Shown here: positions 15,899 through 24,823 of the stretch, in pieces
Layout of the letters: every line of letters starts with the position of its first letter
Numbering within the stretch: the first letter of the stretch is position 1
Source: Gammaproteobacteria bacterium
GTDB taxonomy: Bacteria > Pseudomonadota > Gammaproteobacteria > Pseudomonadales > Cellvibrionaceae
Direction of reading: 5' to 3'
Length of the DNA stretch: 52,321 bases
Assembly (NCBI GenBank): GCA_005801205.1
Contig: SYDJ01000061.1
Coordinates: forward strand, 1-52,321
The notes under the pieces: model-generated
Databases searched by the model: none
What the model saw: only the letters and a program-made list of their open reading frames with translations
Told to the model about the DNA's origin: nothing
Program-made: the position numbers and the translations under genes

Positions 15899-17149
15899 TT
15901 ATTTCATCCCTACAGTTTTACCCGCCTGCTCAATCAAATCACACGCATAAATAATCGCGCTGCTGTTATTAACATCCGCCGCATAGTGTTTTAGCGCTTT
16001 AGAATTTTTAGCTTTCTGCAACATATTGCTAAGAATCGGCGCAACCTGCTCCACCTTAAATTTCTCTGGCATTACATAGGTGCCCAAGCCCAATTTATAA
16101 ATACGGTCAGCATTATCCGGCTGGTCGTATTTCAATGGGCGAATAAGTTGCGGAATTCCCGCTTTAATCGCCTGCGCCGTTGTACCCATTCCACCGTGAT
16201 GAATAATCGCCAAAGCTTTTGGCAGCGCGTATCCAAAATCTATGTAATCCATATGCAAACACAACGCAGAATCTTTTAACAATTCCGCACCTGTATTGCC
16301 ACCTACAAATACCCCAGGCACGTGCAATTGCTCGCACATTTTTCGCCCCTCTTCAAACAGATCCGCCGTATCCTTCACGCCGGTTCCGCTGGTAAAAATA
16401 AGCGGAGCGCCTTTCTGCGCAATAAATTCATCTAACTCGCGCCGCATGTTTTCGCTAGCGCGATTTTGCAACGGGAAACCCACCAGCTTTAATTCAACCG
16501 GCCAATCTTTTGCGCGCATGCCAAACCATTCGGGGAAGAAACCAATTTGCAATATTGCGTTGGATTCCGTTTGAAATATTAAGGGACATTGTAATCGCTT
16601 ACGCGTTGCAATGTACTCAGCGGTATGTGGCGCGTTGCAGAAAACCTTAAATCTGGTTTTGCGATTACGCCGCAGTAAAAAGCGCACAATAAAACGCGGA
16701 ATTTTTTTAGGAATTGCCCAACTCATGGGCGCGGGCGGGTTGTAAACCGAAAAAATTATGTTGGGCGATAAAATAACTTTAACAAACGGAATATTGAATT
16801 TCTCGGCGGCTACCCGCGCACCGTTCTCTTCACCCAGCGCCAAGACCAATACATTTTTATCCGCTAGATTTTTAACATACTCAAACGCAGACTCAAACGC
16901 AGGGGCGTGATAATGCTCAAAATTATCCGTATGATTGGTTCGTTCCCACGCCTCTGCACTATTGCCTTTATGATATTGCTCAAGCGTTCCCACCGAAACA
17001 AACTCTAAACCAGCCGCAAGAATTCTTGGCTTGAAATAATCGTTAGATAAAAACGTAACTGCGTGACCCCGCCGCTGCAACTCGATTCCAACCCCCACCA
17101 TAGGGTCAATATCACCACCGGTGCCGAGGGCGTAAATTATTATTGTCAT
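15899..17149 (-). CDS. UDP-glycosyltransferase, GT1/MGT family
   Basis: This 416-aa protein resembles macrolide/rhamnolipid-type glycosyltransferases that move a sugar from an activated nucleotide to a small acceptor. The N-terminal half starts TIIIYALGTGGDIDPMVGVG, typical of the acceptor-binding Rossmann domain. The C-terminal donor-binding half contains the signature IIHHGGMGTTAQAIKAGIPQ followed by RPLKYDQPDNADRI, which matches the UGT nucleotide-sugar motif. No signal peptide or membrane span is visible. It lies 85 bases after the second glycosyltransferase on the same strand, so the two may make one glycoconjugate. The acceptor cannot be told from sequence; a glycolipid or secondary metabolite is possible. 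Confidence 0.85.
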   Translation of the reverse strand: MTIIIYALGTGGDIDPMVGVGIELQRRGHAVTFLSNDYFKPRILAAGLEFVSVGTLEQYHKGNSAEAWERTNHTDNFEHYHAPAFESAFEYVKNLADKNVLVLALGEENGARVAAEKFNIPFVKVILSPNIIFSVYNPPAPMSWAIPKKIPRFIVRFLLRRNRKTRFKVFCNAPHTAEYIATRKRLQCPLIFQTESNAILQIGFFPEWFGMRAKDWPVELKLVGFPLQNRASENMRRELDEFIAQKGAPLIFTSGTGVKDTADLFEEGRKMCEQLHVPGVFVGGNTGAELLKDSALCLHMDYIDFGYALPKALAIIHHGGMGTTAQAIKAGIPQLIRPLKYDQPDNADRIYKLGLGTYVMPEKFKVEQVAPILSNMLQKAKNSKALKHYAADVNNSSAIIYACDLIEQAGKTVGMK

Positions 17150-17234
17150 TGATGAGTTCCGATCTGAATTAGTCGCGTAGTGAGTTATAACTTAATTGCA
17201 AAAGGCGAAAAGACGCAAAGAAGACACAAGAAGG

Positions 17235-18314
17235 TTAAACCAGATTTTTTATAACGTTGGTTGCGGTCAGTGCCGATTTTTGCCACGAATATGCTTGCGC
17301 ATCACGATGCGCTTGCTGCCCTTTCTCGCGTAGGTCTGCTTGCTTTTCAAATGCTAAGCGCATTAATGCACATAAATGCTCTACGTCTGGCTCTGCCCAC
17401 AAGCCGGTATTAATACCAAAATCTGAATCCTGTGCCGGAACCATTTTGGCAACATTTAAGAGATACCCATTGTTCTCTGTAACGTAATCCATAGGGGCGC
17501 TATATCGCGTTACGATTGCCGGAATTCCGCAGGCCATGGATTCTAAAATGGGCAAACCCCAGCCTTCAGCCCTGGTGGGCAACACAAAACAATCTGCCGA
17601 TCTATACAAATCGCGCAATTCAAATTTGCTGCAAGGAGCACCACAAATGATATGTTCCGTATTAGCGATGTTTAGTTCGGCAATTTTTTTGCTGAGAGAA
17701 AAGTTTGGCAAAAGTTTATTATGTGCTTGAAGATATAATTCAACGGCTTCGGTTGATTTAAATTCTTTGCAAAATGCACGCACCAAGGCTTCAGTGAATT
17801 TTCGCTCTTCCCATTTCCCAACCATAAGGAATCTAAATTTATTTTTTTTAGGCAACACCCGTGAAGGCGTATAAAAATCTGTAGCGACTCCTTCCGGCAC
17901 AACAAAAATTCGCTCTGGCGCATAGCCATTAGCCATTAAATTTTCGCGCCCCCAGTGTGACGGCACCCAAAGATATTGAGCTGAATCGCAGAGTTTACGC
18001 TGTGAGTCTGGGAGCTTCGTTGTTTCCCACACTATCCAACGCGCGGTTAATTCTTTGGGATGATGTTTGCCCGCTATGACGACGCAAAAATCACCTTTCT
18101 TTTTGAACATGCCATTCAAGAGCATGTCTCTATCTTTATTGAATAAAAGTTTGAGCGCACCCACTCGATGGGTGCGCAGATTAACCGTTGAAAATTCGCG
18201 CATAGCACGCGAAAACTCTAGCGTATGGGTTGTCCACCCGCTAGTGCCCGTTGGCGTACCCATTATATCTATGGATAATTTATTCGCATTGCGCTCTTGA
18301 TCTAGGCTCATCAT
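17235..18314 (-). CDS. GT4-family (group 1) glycosyltransferase
   Basis: Cytoplasmic retaining glycosyltransferase of the GT-B fold. The donor-binding half shows FRFLMVGKWEERKFTEALVR and the EX7E-like motif in LPTRAEGWGLPILESMACG, followed by IPAIVTRYSAP. The N-terminal part carries DIMGTPTGTSGWTTHTLEFS, an acceptor-side loop. The open frame extends upstream to a TTG at 18344, but the ATG ATG pair at 18314/18311 is the likelier start. No strong ribosome binding site decides between them. It is 66 bases after pyrB by this start and 85 bases before the GT1 gene, all on the minus strand. Substrate is unknown. Confidence 0.83.
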   Translation of the reverse strand: MMSLDQERNANKLSIDIMGTPTGTSGWTTHTLEFSRAMREFSTVNLRTHRVGALKLLFNKDRDMLLNGMFKKKGDFCVVIAGKHHPKELTARWIVWETTKLPDSQRKLCDSAQYLWVPSHWGRENLMANGYAPERIFVVPEGVATDFYTPSRVLPKKNKFRFLMVGKWEERKFTEALVRAFCKEFKSTEAVELYLQAHNKLLPNFSLSKKIAELNIANTEHIICGAPCSKFELRDLYRSADCFVLPTRAEGWGLPILESMACGIPAIVTRYSAPMDYVTENNGYLLNVAKMVPAQDSDFGINTGLWAEPDVEHLCALMRLAFEKQADLREKGQQAHRDAQAYSWQKSALTATNVIKNLV

Positions 18315-18380
18315 GCAGACCCAAATATTCCCTCGACTGAGCAATTGCGGCGTTTTTTAGATCACGCAATCGCGCTTGAT

Positions 18381-19394
18381 TTAACCACGTAAAGAGCTAT
18401 GCCAATTTACTTCACGTGCGTATTTATCCACTTGATCTGCCACGTTTAACACCAAGGCAAACAATGCCATGCGCACTAACACACCATTATCCGCTTGGCG
18501 GAAAATGGCGAGGTTGGGGTTTGCATTTAGGTCGTTGTCTAACTCGTTAGCTTCTTCGCGGGAATCGCGCGGTAGCGGGTGCATAATGACGGTGTTGGGT
18601 TGGCAATGTTCGGTGTAAATACGTTGATTCAAGCGGTAGCGGCCACGGTACAAATCGGCTTCTTCTTTATTGCTAAAACGCTCTTCTTGAATGCGGGTTG
18701 AATAGGCAATGTCGATATCGGAAATGCTGTGCATCAAGTCATCAGTCACGGTGACTTTATTACCCGCCATGCGCAATTCTTCAACAATATAATCGGGCAT
18801 GGCCAATTCTTTGGGCGATATAAGTGTGAGTTGAATATCGCTAAATAAACTCACCAATTTGCACAGCGAGTGCACGGTGCGGCCATGTTTTAAATCGCCA
18901 ATCATGGCAATGCGCAAGCCGTCTAAGCCGCGCCCTTTGGAACGCATTTCTTTGCGAATAGTGTACAAATCTAACAGCGCTTGGGTTGGGTGTTCGTTGG
19001 GGCCATCGCCACCGTTAATCACCGGCACGCGGCTGCCTTCGGCAAACTCGGCCACTGAACCACCGGCGGGGTGACGCATACAAATTACATCGCTATAACC
19101 GGAGAGTACGCGCGCGGTGTCGTACAGCGATTCGCCTTTGGTGATGGATGAACTTTCAAAACCGGTAGTCTCGCGCACATTGCCGCCTAACAAATTAAAG
19201 GCAGCGCCAAAGCTTACCCGCGTGCGCGTGCTCGGCTCAAAAAACATATTGCCCAAAATGGCACCTTCTAACACGCGTGTGACTTTTTTGCGCAGGGCGT
19301 AGGGCTCCATAGCATCGGCCACGTCAAAGATTCGCTTAATATCAGCACGTTCAAATTGTTTGATGGAGAGAATGTGAGCGCCAGTAAAGTTCAC
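18381..19394 (-). CDS. pyrB: Aspartate carbamoyltransferase catalytic subunit
   Basis: PyrB joins carbamoyl phosphate and aspartate in the first committed step of pyrimidine synthesis. The carbamoyl-phosphate motif is clear in FFEPSTRTRVSF. MRHPAGGSVAEFAE, GDGPNEHPTQALLDLYTI and MIGDLKHGRTVHSL are family landmarks, and HPLPRDSREE with QADNGVLVRMALFALVL closes the aspartate domain. At 337 aa it is somewhat longer than the E. coli subunit (311 aa). No pyrI or pyrC-like partner gene adjoins it. Two glycosyltransferase genes follow on the same strand, an unusual neighbourhood. Confidence 0.96.
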   Translation of the reverse strand: MNFTGAHILSIKQFERADIKRIFDVADAMEPYALRKKVTRVLEGAILGNMFFEPSTRTRVSFGAAFNLLGGNVRETTGFESSSITKGESLYDTARVLSGYSDVICMRHPAGGSVAEFAEGSRVPVINGGDGPNEHPTQALLDLYTIRKEMRSKGRGLDGLRIAMIGDLKHGRTVHSLCKLVSLFSDIQLTLISPKELAMPDYIVEELRMAGNKVTVTDDLMHSISDIDIAYSTRIQEERFSNKEEADLYRGRYRLNQRIYTEHCQPNTVIMHPLPRDSREEANELDNDLNANPNLAIFRQADNGVLVRMALFALVLNVADQVDKYAREVNWHSSLRG

Positions 19395-19522
19395 AATGAG
19401 TCCTTAAAGCTGAGGGTGGACAAGAGGCAGGTACGATAAACCTACCAGAGATAATCTAGCGCCGCATTTTAACGGTAGATATAGGGAGCACCAATGATTT
19501 TTATCAGTTTCGCGTGAATTAG

Positions 19523-20698
19523 TTAATGCCAATCTACGGGCGAGAGGGGAATCTGACTGGTATCGGCGATTCGCTCTTTGGTGGGTAAGGAGGCTTTTAC
19601 TTTCGCCAAGGCCATTAGCGCGGTGGCGCGATAGGTAGTGAGCTTGCCGCCCATCACTGAAATGAACCGAGGCCGTGCTTCATTATCCACTTCAAACAAG
19701 ACCTCGCGGGTGCGCGAAAACGCTGATTTGTCACTGCGCGGTAATACCCGCAGGCCAGCGAAGCTATCTACATGATTCATATCGATTGAAAGTTGGGGGA
19801 AGTAATACTGCAACACCCCCAAGAGGTAATCGCGCTCTTCAATGGAACACTGGGCTTTTTCAGGTGCGCCGTAGTGCATTTTTTCGGTGGTACCTATCAT
19901 CAACTTGCCTTGCCACGGCAGCGCAAATACAGCGCGTTTATCTTGCGGGGCTTCTAAATAGAAATAGTTTCGCAAGAGCGGCGGTAATATCAAATGACTA
20001 CCTTGCACCAAGTCTACTTTGGGTAGATACATATCGGGCTCAATGCCTGAAATCACATCACTCACCCAAGGCCCTGCGCAGTTGACCAGCACACGGCAAC
20101 TCACGGTTTTAAACCCATACTCGCTCTCAAACTCCACCAAGCAGGATTGTGAATTGATATGGGCTTTTACAAAATGACCGGGAATTTCACAATCTGCACC
20201 CAGCTCCATGGCTGAATGAAGTACGGCGCGGGTAAGCGCGGCATCGTCAGTTTGGGCTTCGGAATAGCGAAATACCGCTTCTAGATCATCCTGCTTAAGA
20301 TCATCCAAATTACCCCATTGGGATTTGGGCAAACTGCGAAACATAGCATTTGAATCAAACCCGGATAACAGCGAATAAAGGCTCAAACCCGCGCGAATAG
20401 TGCACGGGCTGCGTTTGGCATTTTTATAAACGGGGATGTGTAACGATTGAAGTTTGACCAAATCTGGCGCAAGCCTGAGCAAAATGGCGCGCTCACGCAA
20501 ACTCTCGCGCACCAAACCAAATTGGCAGCTCTCAAGATAACGTAAACCACCATGAATTAATTTTGAAGACTTACTGGACGTGCCCGCTGCGGGTGAAGAC
20601 TGTTCCAACACTAATACGGTATAACCTGCTGCCGCTGCTGCTTGGGCGACTCCCGCGCCCTGAATACCTGCTCCTATCACGACGAGATCATATTTCAT
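19523..20698 (-). CDS. Short GlpD-like FAD-dependent glycerol-3-phosphate dehydrogenase
   Basis: The FAD-binding Rossmann motif DLVVIGAGIQGAGVAQAA opens the protein, followed by SSKLIHGGLRYLE, characteristic of the glycerol-3-phosphate dehydrogenase/oxidase family. LVNCAGPWVSDV and SVMGGKLTTYR complete the DAO fold. At 391 aa it lacks the ~110-residue C-terminal helical domain of E. coli GlpD (501 aa). The 128 bases before pyrB cannot hold the missing domain. It lies 71 bases after an FGGY kinase gene on the same strand, which supports a glycerol to glycerol-3-phosphate to dihydroxyacetone phosphate route. Membrane association is expected; the quinone partner is not shown. Confidence 0.82.
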   Translation of the reverse strand: MKYDLVVIGAGIQGAGVAQAAAAAGYTVLVLEQSSPAAGTSSKSSKLIHGGLRYLESCQFGLVRESLRERAILLRLAPDLVKLQSLHIPVYKNAKRSPCTIRAGLSLYSLLSGFDSNAMFRSLPKSQWGNLDDLKQDDLEAVFRYSEAQTDDAALTRAVLHSAMELGADCEIPGHFVKAHINSQSCLVEFESEYGFKTVSCRVLVNCAGPWVSDVISGIEPDMYLPKVDLVQGSHLILPPLLRNYFYLEAPQDKRAVFALPWQGKLMIGTTEKMHYGAPEKAQCSIEERDYLLGVLQYYFPQLSIDMNHVDSFAGLRVLPRSDKSAFSRTREVLFEVDNEARPRFISVMGGKLTTYRATALMALAKVKASLPTKERIADTSQIPLSPVDWH

Positions 20699-20769
20699 CA
20701 GTAGAGTCCAACCAGAAGATTGAACAAGTGTAGCCGACTTTGTTATAAATGAAATAACGAATTTTTTGA

Positions 20770-22236
20770 TTATTTTGTATTTTTAGTACTAAGCCATTGA
20801 TTCATAGCGCTTTGCCATAGAGTGAAACCCCTGAACAAATCAGGATTATTATTGGGAGCAAAAATGTCCTCCTCCGCCAAATACTTCCAGCCGTCGGGAA
20901 TAGCTGCCGCCATGCAGGCAATACCCTGTAAAGTTGCGTCAGTATTTTCACTGCGATGCACTGGAATGTGTATCAAATCGGCTAGCTTTTGACAGAGCCC
21001 ATCGGCTTTACTGATACCACCGCTGATATAAATTTTTTGCGCAACACCAAGCTGATCCATCAAGCGCACATTAACTGCAATTTGAAAAATAAGTGACTCC
21101 AACCACGCTAGAATTTTTTCATCGGCTGAAAGTTTTTCGCTAAATTGGGATTGCACATCAGTTCGCCAATAAGGCGCACTTAATCCACCCACTGCATTTA
21201 AAAAATAACACTCGCGCCCTGGGTTACGCGTTAAAGCTTGATTGATTTCTACGGGCGTAATTTGCAGACCAGTGTTTTCTTGCAAAAAACTGATCGCAGC
21301 CGCTGCACCATTAACCGTAGCTTCCCAGCAGTAATATTGTTTAGCGCTACTATTTTCTGGAATCCATAACGGGCTAACTAACAAACCTTCTGGTGCGTGC
21401 AAGTGTTCACTTAAGCGCTGAATAAATGCACCAGTACCTATATTAATGTAGCAGGCATCTTTGTCTGGCAGGCCGCGTGCAAAGAGCGATGCACCTTGAT
21501 CGCGTGCACTGGCGGTAAACGGAATTTTAATTTTACCTAAGGCTAAATCGCCAAAATGGCTGTTGTGGTACAGGCATTTTGGCAGCAGTGTGCGAGGTAT
21601 GTTAAATAAATTCAGCAGCGAATCATCCCAATCATTTTTTTGTAGGTTCCACAAAAGCGTGCGCTGCGCGTGACCGGGATCGACAAGATTAGTATTCAAT
21701 AAATGCCAAAAAATATAACTGACAATGGGGCCTATTTTTAGGGAGCTAACGCCGAGTGAGTTATTGCTATTGGCGCTGGCAACGAGCGGGTTGTTATCCA
21801 ACAACCAGCGCATTTTACTGGCACCATAATGGGGTGAAACGCGTAAGCCTGTAATTTTCTGCGCTTGCGAATGCGTGAGCGAACTGCTTTTTAAATAATG
21901 ATCACCGCGAATATCCTGCCAACTTAATACCGGCGATAAGGCTTCACCGGTTTTATTATCCCAACACAACAGCGATGAGCCCTGCCCTGCAAATCCCGCT
22001 GCGATAATATTTTTTACATCATCGCCCAACACGAGCGTTATTTTTTCTATGCAGGCTTTTATGCCCAGCAAAATATCGCGCGGGCTTTGCTCAATATGTT
22101 CTACACCTTCAATAAATTCATGGGTTGTCATGCAGGCGGCCGAAAAACTGTGCAGGCATTCGCCGGTTGTGGTGTAAATAGCCACACGCGAACTTTGACC
22201 GCCTTGGTCTATGGCGAGGATAAGGGGTTGCGACAT
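20770..22236 (-). CDS. FGGY-family carbohydrate kinase, probably glycerol kinase-like
   Basis: FGGY kinases phosphorylate polyols and sugars with ATP. The N-terminal phosphate loop reads LILAIDQGGQSSRVAIYTTT. The middle contains LSWQDIRGDHYL, and the C-terminal half has YINIGTGAFIQ (adenosine/phosphate region) and KIYISGGISKADGLCQKLAD, the second FGGY signature. The 488-aa length fits. The P-loop differs from the DQGTTSSR of classical GlpK, so the substrate is uncertain. The GlpD-like gene next door favours glycerol. A GlpF facilitator gene is not present nearby. Confidence 0.8.
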   Translation of the reverse strand: MSQPLILAIDQGGQSSRVAIYTTTGECLHSFSAACMTTHEFIEGVEHIEQSPRDILLGIKACIEKITLVLGDDVKNIIAAGFAGQGSSLLCWDNKTGEALSPVLSWQDIRGDHYLKSSSLTHSQAQKITGLRVSPHYGASKMRWLLDNNPLVASANSNNSLGVSSLKIGPIVSYIFWHLLNTNLVDPGHAQRTLLWNLQKNDWDDSLLNLFNIPRTLLPKCLYHNSHFGDLALGKIKIPFTASARDQGASLFARGLPDKDACYINIGTGAFIQRLSEHLHAPEGLLVSPLWIPENSSAKQYYCWEATVNGAAAAISFLQENTGLQITPVEINQALTRNPGRECYFLNAVGGLSAPYWRTDVQSQFSEKLSADEKILAWLESLIFQIAVNVRLMDQLGVAQKIYISGGISKADGLCQKLADLIHIPVHRSENTDATLQGIACMAAAIPDGWKYLAEEDIFAPNNNPDLFRGFTLWQSAMNQWLSTKNTK

Positions 22237-22312
22237 AGGGGTTGTTATAGTTATGAAAGATGTAACAAGTGTAGCGGGTAATTTGAAGTGGGCTTAGCGG
22301 GAAAGTGTAAAA

Positions 22313-22334
22313 GCCCTCAATCAAACTTGAGGGC
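22313..22334 (-). terminator. Intrinsic terminator after the DUF1820 gene
   Basis: GCCCTCAA and TTGAGGGC form a perfect 8-bp stem with a 6-base loop. On the minus strand the stem is followed by TTTT, so it ends the DUF1820 transcript and separates it from the kinase gene. Confidence 0.8.
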
Positions 22335-22357
22335 AGAAAGTACACTCGCCCAATTTT

Positions 22358-22714
22358 TTACTCGCCTAAATTGGGGTTAGGCACAAAGCCACCAAAGGGG
22401 AAGTGGGCGATTTTATCGCTACTGCTTTTACCATCGCCGCCTTTAACTTCGCTGATTTTTGCGGGGCCTTCTTTTTCAACTTCGTCGATACGCACAATGG
22501 CATGCATGGGAATGTAGGAGCGCTTTACACCGGCAAACTCTTGCTTAAGCTTTTCTTCGGCAGGGTCAATTAATACTTGGCTACGTTCACCAAAAACAAA
22601 TTCTTCCACCTCAATAAAGCCATACATTTCACTTTGGTAAATAGCGCTGGCAAACAGCTCATAAACTTGGCTTTGGTTGAGGAAAATAACGCGATAGACG
22701 GGTTTTACTGCCAT
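22358..22714 (-). CDS. DUF1820 family protein
   Basis: This 118-aa protein matches the small gammaproteobacterial DUF1820 family of unknown function. It shows KPVYRVIFLNQSQVYELFA, then GFIEVEEFVFGE, LIDPAEEKLKQEFAGVKRSY (a conserved block) and a tail ending FPFGGFVPNPNLGE. It is cytoplasmic, with no membrane span. The frame is open upstream to 22762, but the family begins at MAVKPVYRV, so the ATG at 22714 is chosen. It has its own terminator. Confidence 0.85.
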   Translation of the reverse strand: MAVKPVYRVIFLNQSQVYELFASAIYQSEMYGFIEVEEFVFGERSQVLIDPAEEKLKQEFAGVKRSYIPMHAIVRIDEVEKEGPAKISEVKGGDGKSSSDKIAHFPFGGFVPNPNLGE

Positions 22715-22868
22715 ATGAATCTCATAAAAAGGAAAAACTGGATAGAAACAACGAAAGAGCAAGAACCTAAAAGGGCGCGCAGAATACCATAAATACCGCT
22801 AATGCTCGCGCGCATTCAAGGCTTTGCTGATTGTTTTTTAGGCTTTTTGAGTCTATTCAAAGACCCCA

Positions 22869-23330
22869 TTAAGACGCTGCCCAAGACGTTGAGCCAGACC
22901 GAGCCCGCAACAAAAGCACTGGCGCAAAACAGAGTGCAATTAGGCTTGCAGTTACGATCATGTCTGGCCACGTGTGGTAACTCAAAAGACTCATCAAGCC
23001 GCCGTAAAGTACAAGCGAAACGCTCAGAACACATTTAACGGCTAGGCGTTTACGCAACGCAATACACATCACCAAGGCCAAGGCAGCAGCGGTATGGGTG
23101 GAGTAATCTAACCCTAGGCTGTGCCAAAGTTGAAAGCGGTTATCTACAAACATCCACCCATAGACCACTAAAATCGCATAGAGTAATTTGAGCCCGTGCA
23201 GCTTGTCGCCAGCACGCCACCTGAGCGCTAAATCGAGGAGAGCAATGAGCAATAGCAGCGGGGTATAAGCATCGGCAATTTGATCAAGCCTGTAGGCGAA
23301 CGAGGCAGATAGCGGGTCTGAAAACAGCAT
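22869..23330 (-). CDS. Small polytopic membrane protein, weakly PAP2-like
   Basis: The 153-aa protein has four or five hydrophobic helices (for example YTPLLLLIALLDLALRW, LKLLYAILVVYGWMFV and MIVTASLIALCFAPVLLL). The segments DYSTHTAAALALV and LLSYHTWPDMIVTA recall the PSGH and SRxxxxxHxxxD motifs of PAP2 phosphatases, but the Arg and Pro-Ser parts are absent. It could be a divergent relative or just a look-alike. It is divergent from the helicase gene and lies downstream of nothing obvious. I do not assign a function. Confidence 0.6.
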   Translation of the reverse strand: MLFSDPLSASFAYRLDQIADAYTPLLLLIALLDLALRWRAGDKLHGLKLLYAILVVYGWMFVDNRFQLWHSLGLDYSTHTAAALALVMCIALRKRLAVKCVLSVSLVLYGGLMSLLSYHTWPDMIVTASLIALCFAPVLLLRARSGSTSWAAS

Positions 23331-23446
23331 AAAAATCCCTTGTAGTCTTTAATTAGCCCGCCATTCTACACGCCCAAAAGCAATCAAAATACCCAAGCTG
23401 CAAGCTGTTATACTGCTCGCCCTCTTTTTTGTTTAGTTAAATGATT

Positions 23447-24778
23447 ATGAATTTTGCCTCCCTCGGCCTTGCCCCAGAATTACTGCACGCTATTAAAGTG
23501 ATAGGTTATCAGCAGATGACCCCCATTCAGCAGCAGGCAATTCCCATCGCCCGCCGTGGTAGCGATATGCTCGCTACCGCCCAAACCGGTACGGGTAAAA
23601 CCTGCGCCTATGCCTTGCCGATACTGCAACAGATGATCGACAAGCCCAAAACCCCAGAAGCTTTAAATACCCGAATGCTAGTGCTCGCGCCTACCCGCGA
23701 ATTGGTACAGCAAGTGGCCGAAAGCATTCAGGCGCTTGCGCAGTTTTTGCCCTTTAAAATAGCGACTGTCTATGGCGGTGTAAAAGTCACCAGCCAAGCC
23801 AGCAAGTTGCGCAACGGCGTGGATATTTTGGTGGCGACACCGGGGCGACTGCTTGAGCATGTGGAGTTAGGCAACATCAATTTGGCCAAGGTGGAATTCG
23901 CCGTACTGGATGAAGCCGACCGCATGTTGGATATGGGCTTTGTGAACGATATTCATAAACTGCTCAGCGCGATTGTGCGCAAACATCAAACTCTGTTTTT
24001 CTCGGCGACTAGCTCACCGCTGGTGACTAACTTATCCAAACAGGCGATGAATAAGCCTCAGATTGTGGCGGTATCCAAACGCAACGCCGTGGCAGAAACT
24101 ATCGACCATGTGGTTTACCCCGTGGACGATGCGCGCAAATATGAATTGTTCGTGCACCTGTTGCGCAGCCAAAACTGGTATCAAGTTATGGCCTTCAGCA
24201 GCACCCGCGAAGAAGCGGATAAGCTGATTGCTGCACTCAAATTGGATAACGTAGATGCCGCCGTGATTCACAGCGAGAAAACTCAAGGCTCGCGCCGCCG
24301 CGCACTGCAAGATTTTAAAGATGGCAAACTGCAAGTATTAGTTGCCACCGAAGTTGCCGCGCGCGGTTTGGATATTCAAGGTTTGGATTTTGTGGTGAAT
24401 TTGAATTTACCCTTCTTCACCGAAGACTATGTGCACCGCATTGGCCGCACCGGCCGAGCAGGGTTAAAAGGCACCGCCATTTCTTTGGTGTGTCCAGCCG
24501 AGGAATACAAACTCACGCTGATTGAAGATTTAGTGGGCAGCAAAATTAAACGCGTGCGCGTTAAAGGTTTTGATGTGACTGAATCACCACCATTAAATCA
24601 GCGCAAAGTTAAAGCCGCACCAGCACCGAAGAAACCCGTAAGCCGCGCCGACGCCCCCGCGAAAGTTCGCCGTGGTGGCAGCAAAACAGTTAATGAACCT
24701 GTGAAAAAAATCTACGCAGCCAAACCGAAGGCGGCGCCTAGAGTGAATAACTCCATTAAGCCTAGAACGCCGAAGTAA
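23447..24778 (+). CDS. rhlE: DEAD-box ATP-dependent RNA helicase, RhlE type
   Basis: RhlE-like helicases unwind short RNA duplexes in ribosome assembly and RNA turnover. All motifs are visible: Q motif GYQQMTPIQQQAIP, I AQTGTGKT, Ia PTRELVQQ, Ib TPGRLLEH, II VLDEADRML, III FSATSSP, V ATEVAARGLDIQGLD and VI HRIGRTGRAG. A basic Ala/Pro/Lys-rich tail (about residues 370-443) probably binds RNA. The family starts at MNFASLGL, so the ATG at 23447 is chosen over the one at 23441. A terminator follows directly. It appears monocistronic. Confidence 0.93.
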   Translation: MNFASLGLAPELLHAIKVIGYQQMTPIQQQAIPIARRGSDMLATAQTGTGKTCAYALPILQQMIDKPKTPEALNTRMLVLAPTRELVQQVAESIQALAQFLPFKIATVYGGVKVTSQASKLRNGVDILVATPGRLLEHVELGNINLAKVEFAVLDEADRMLDMGFVNDIHKLLSAIVRKHQTLFFSATSSPLVTNLSKQAMNKPQIVAVSKRNAVAETIDHVVYPVDDARKYELFVHLLRSQNWYQVMAFSSTREEADKLIAALKLDNVDAAVIHSEKTQGSRRRALQDFKDGKLQVLVATEVAARGLDIQGLDFVVNLNLPFFTEDYVHRIGRTGRAGLKGTAISLVCPAEEYKLTLIEDLVGSKIKRVRVKGFDVTESPPLNQRKVKAAPAPKKPVSRADAPAKVRRGGSKTVNEPVKKIYAAKPKAAPRVNNSIKPRTPK

Positions 24779-24788
24779 GCTCAATAAA

Positions 24789-24806
24789 AAGCCCCTTTCG
24801 GGGCTT
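24789..24806. terminator. Bidirectional intrinsic terminator
   Basis: AAGCCCC / GGGGCTT pair around a TTTC loop, with A-rich flank before and TTAAAATTT after. It lies between the convergent helicase and S41 peptidase genes. Confidence 0.85.
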
Positions 24807-24823
24807 AAAATTTGAGTTTGAAA

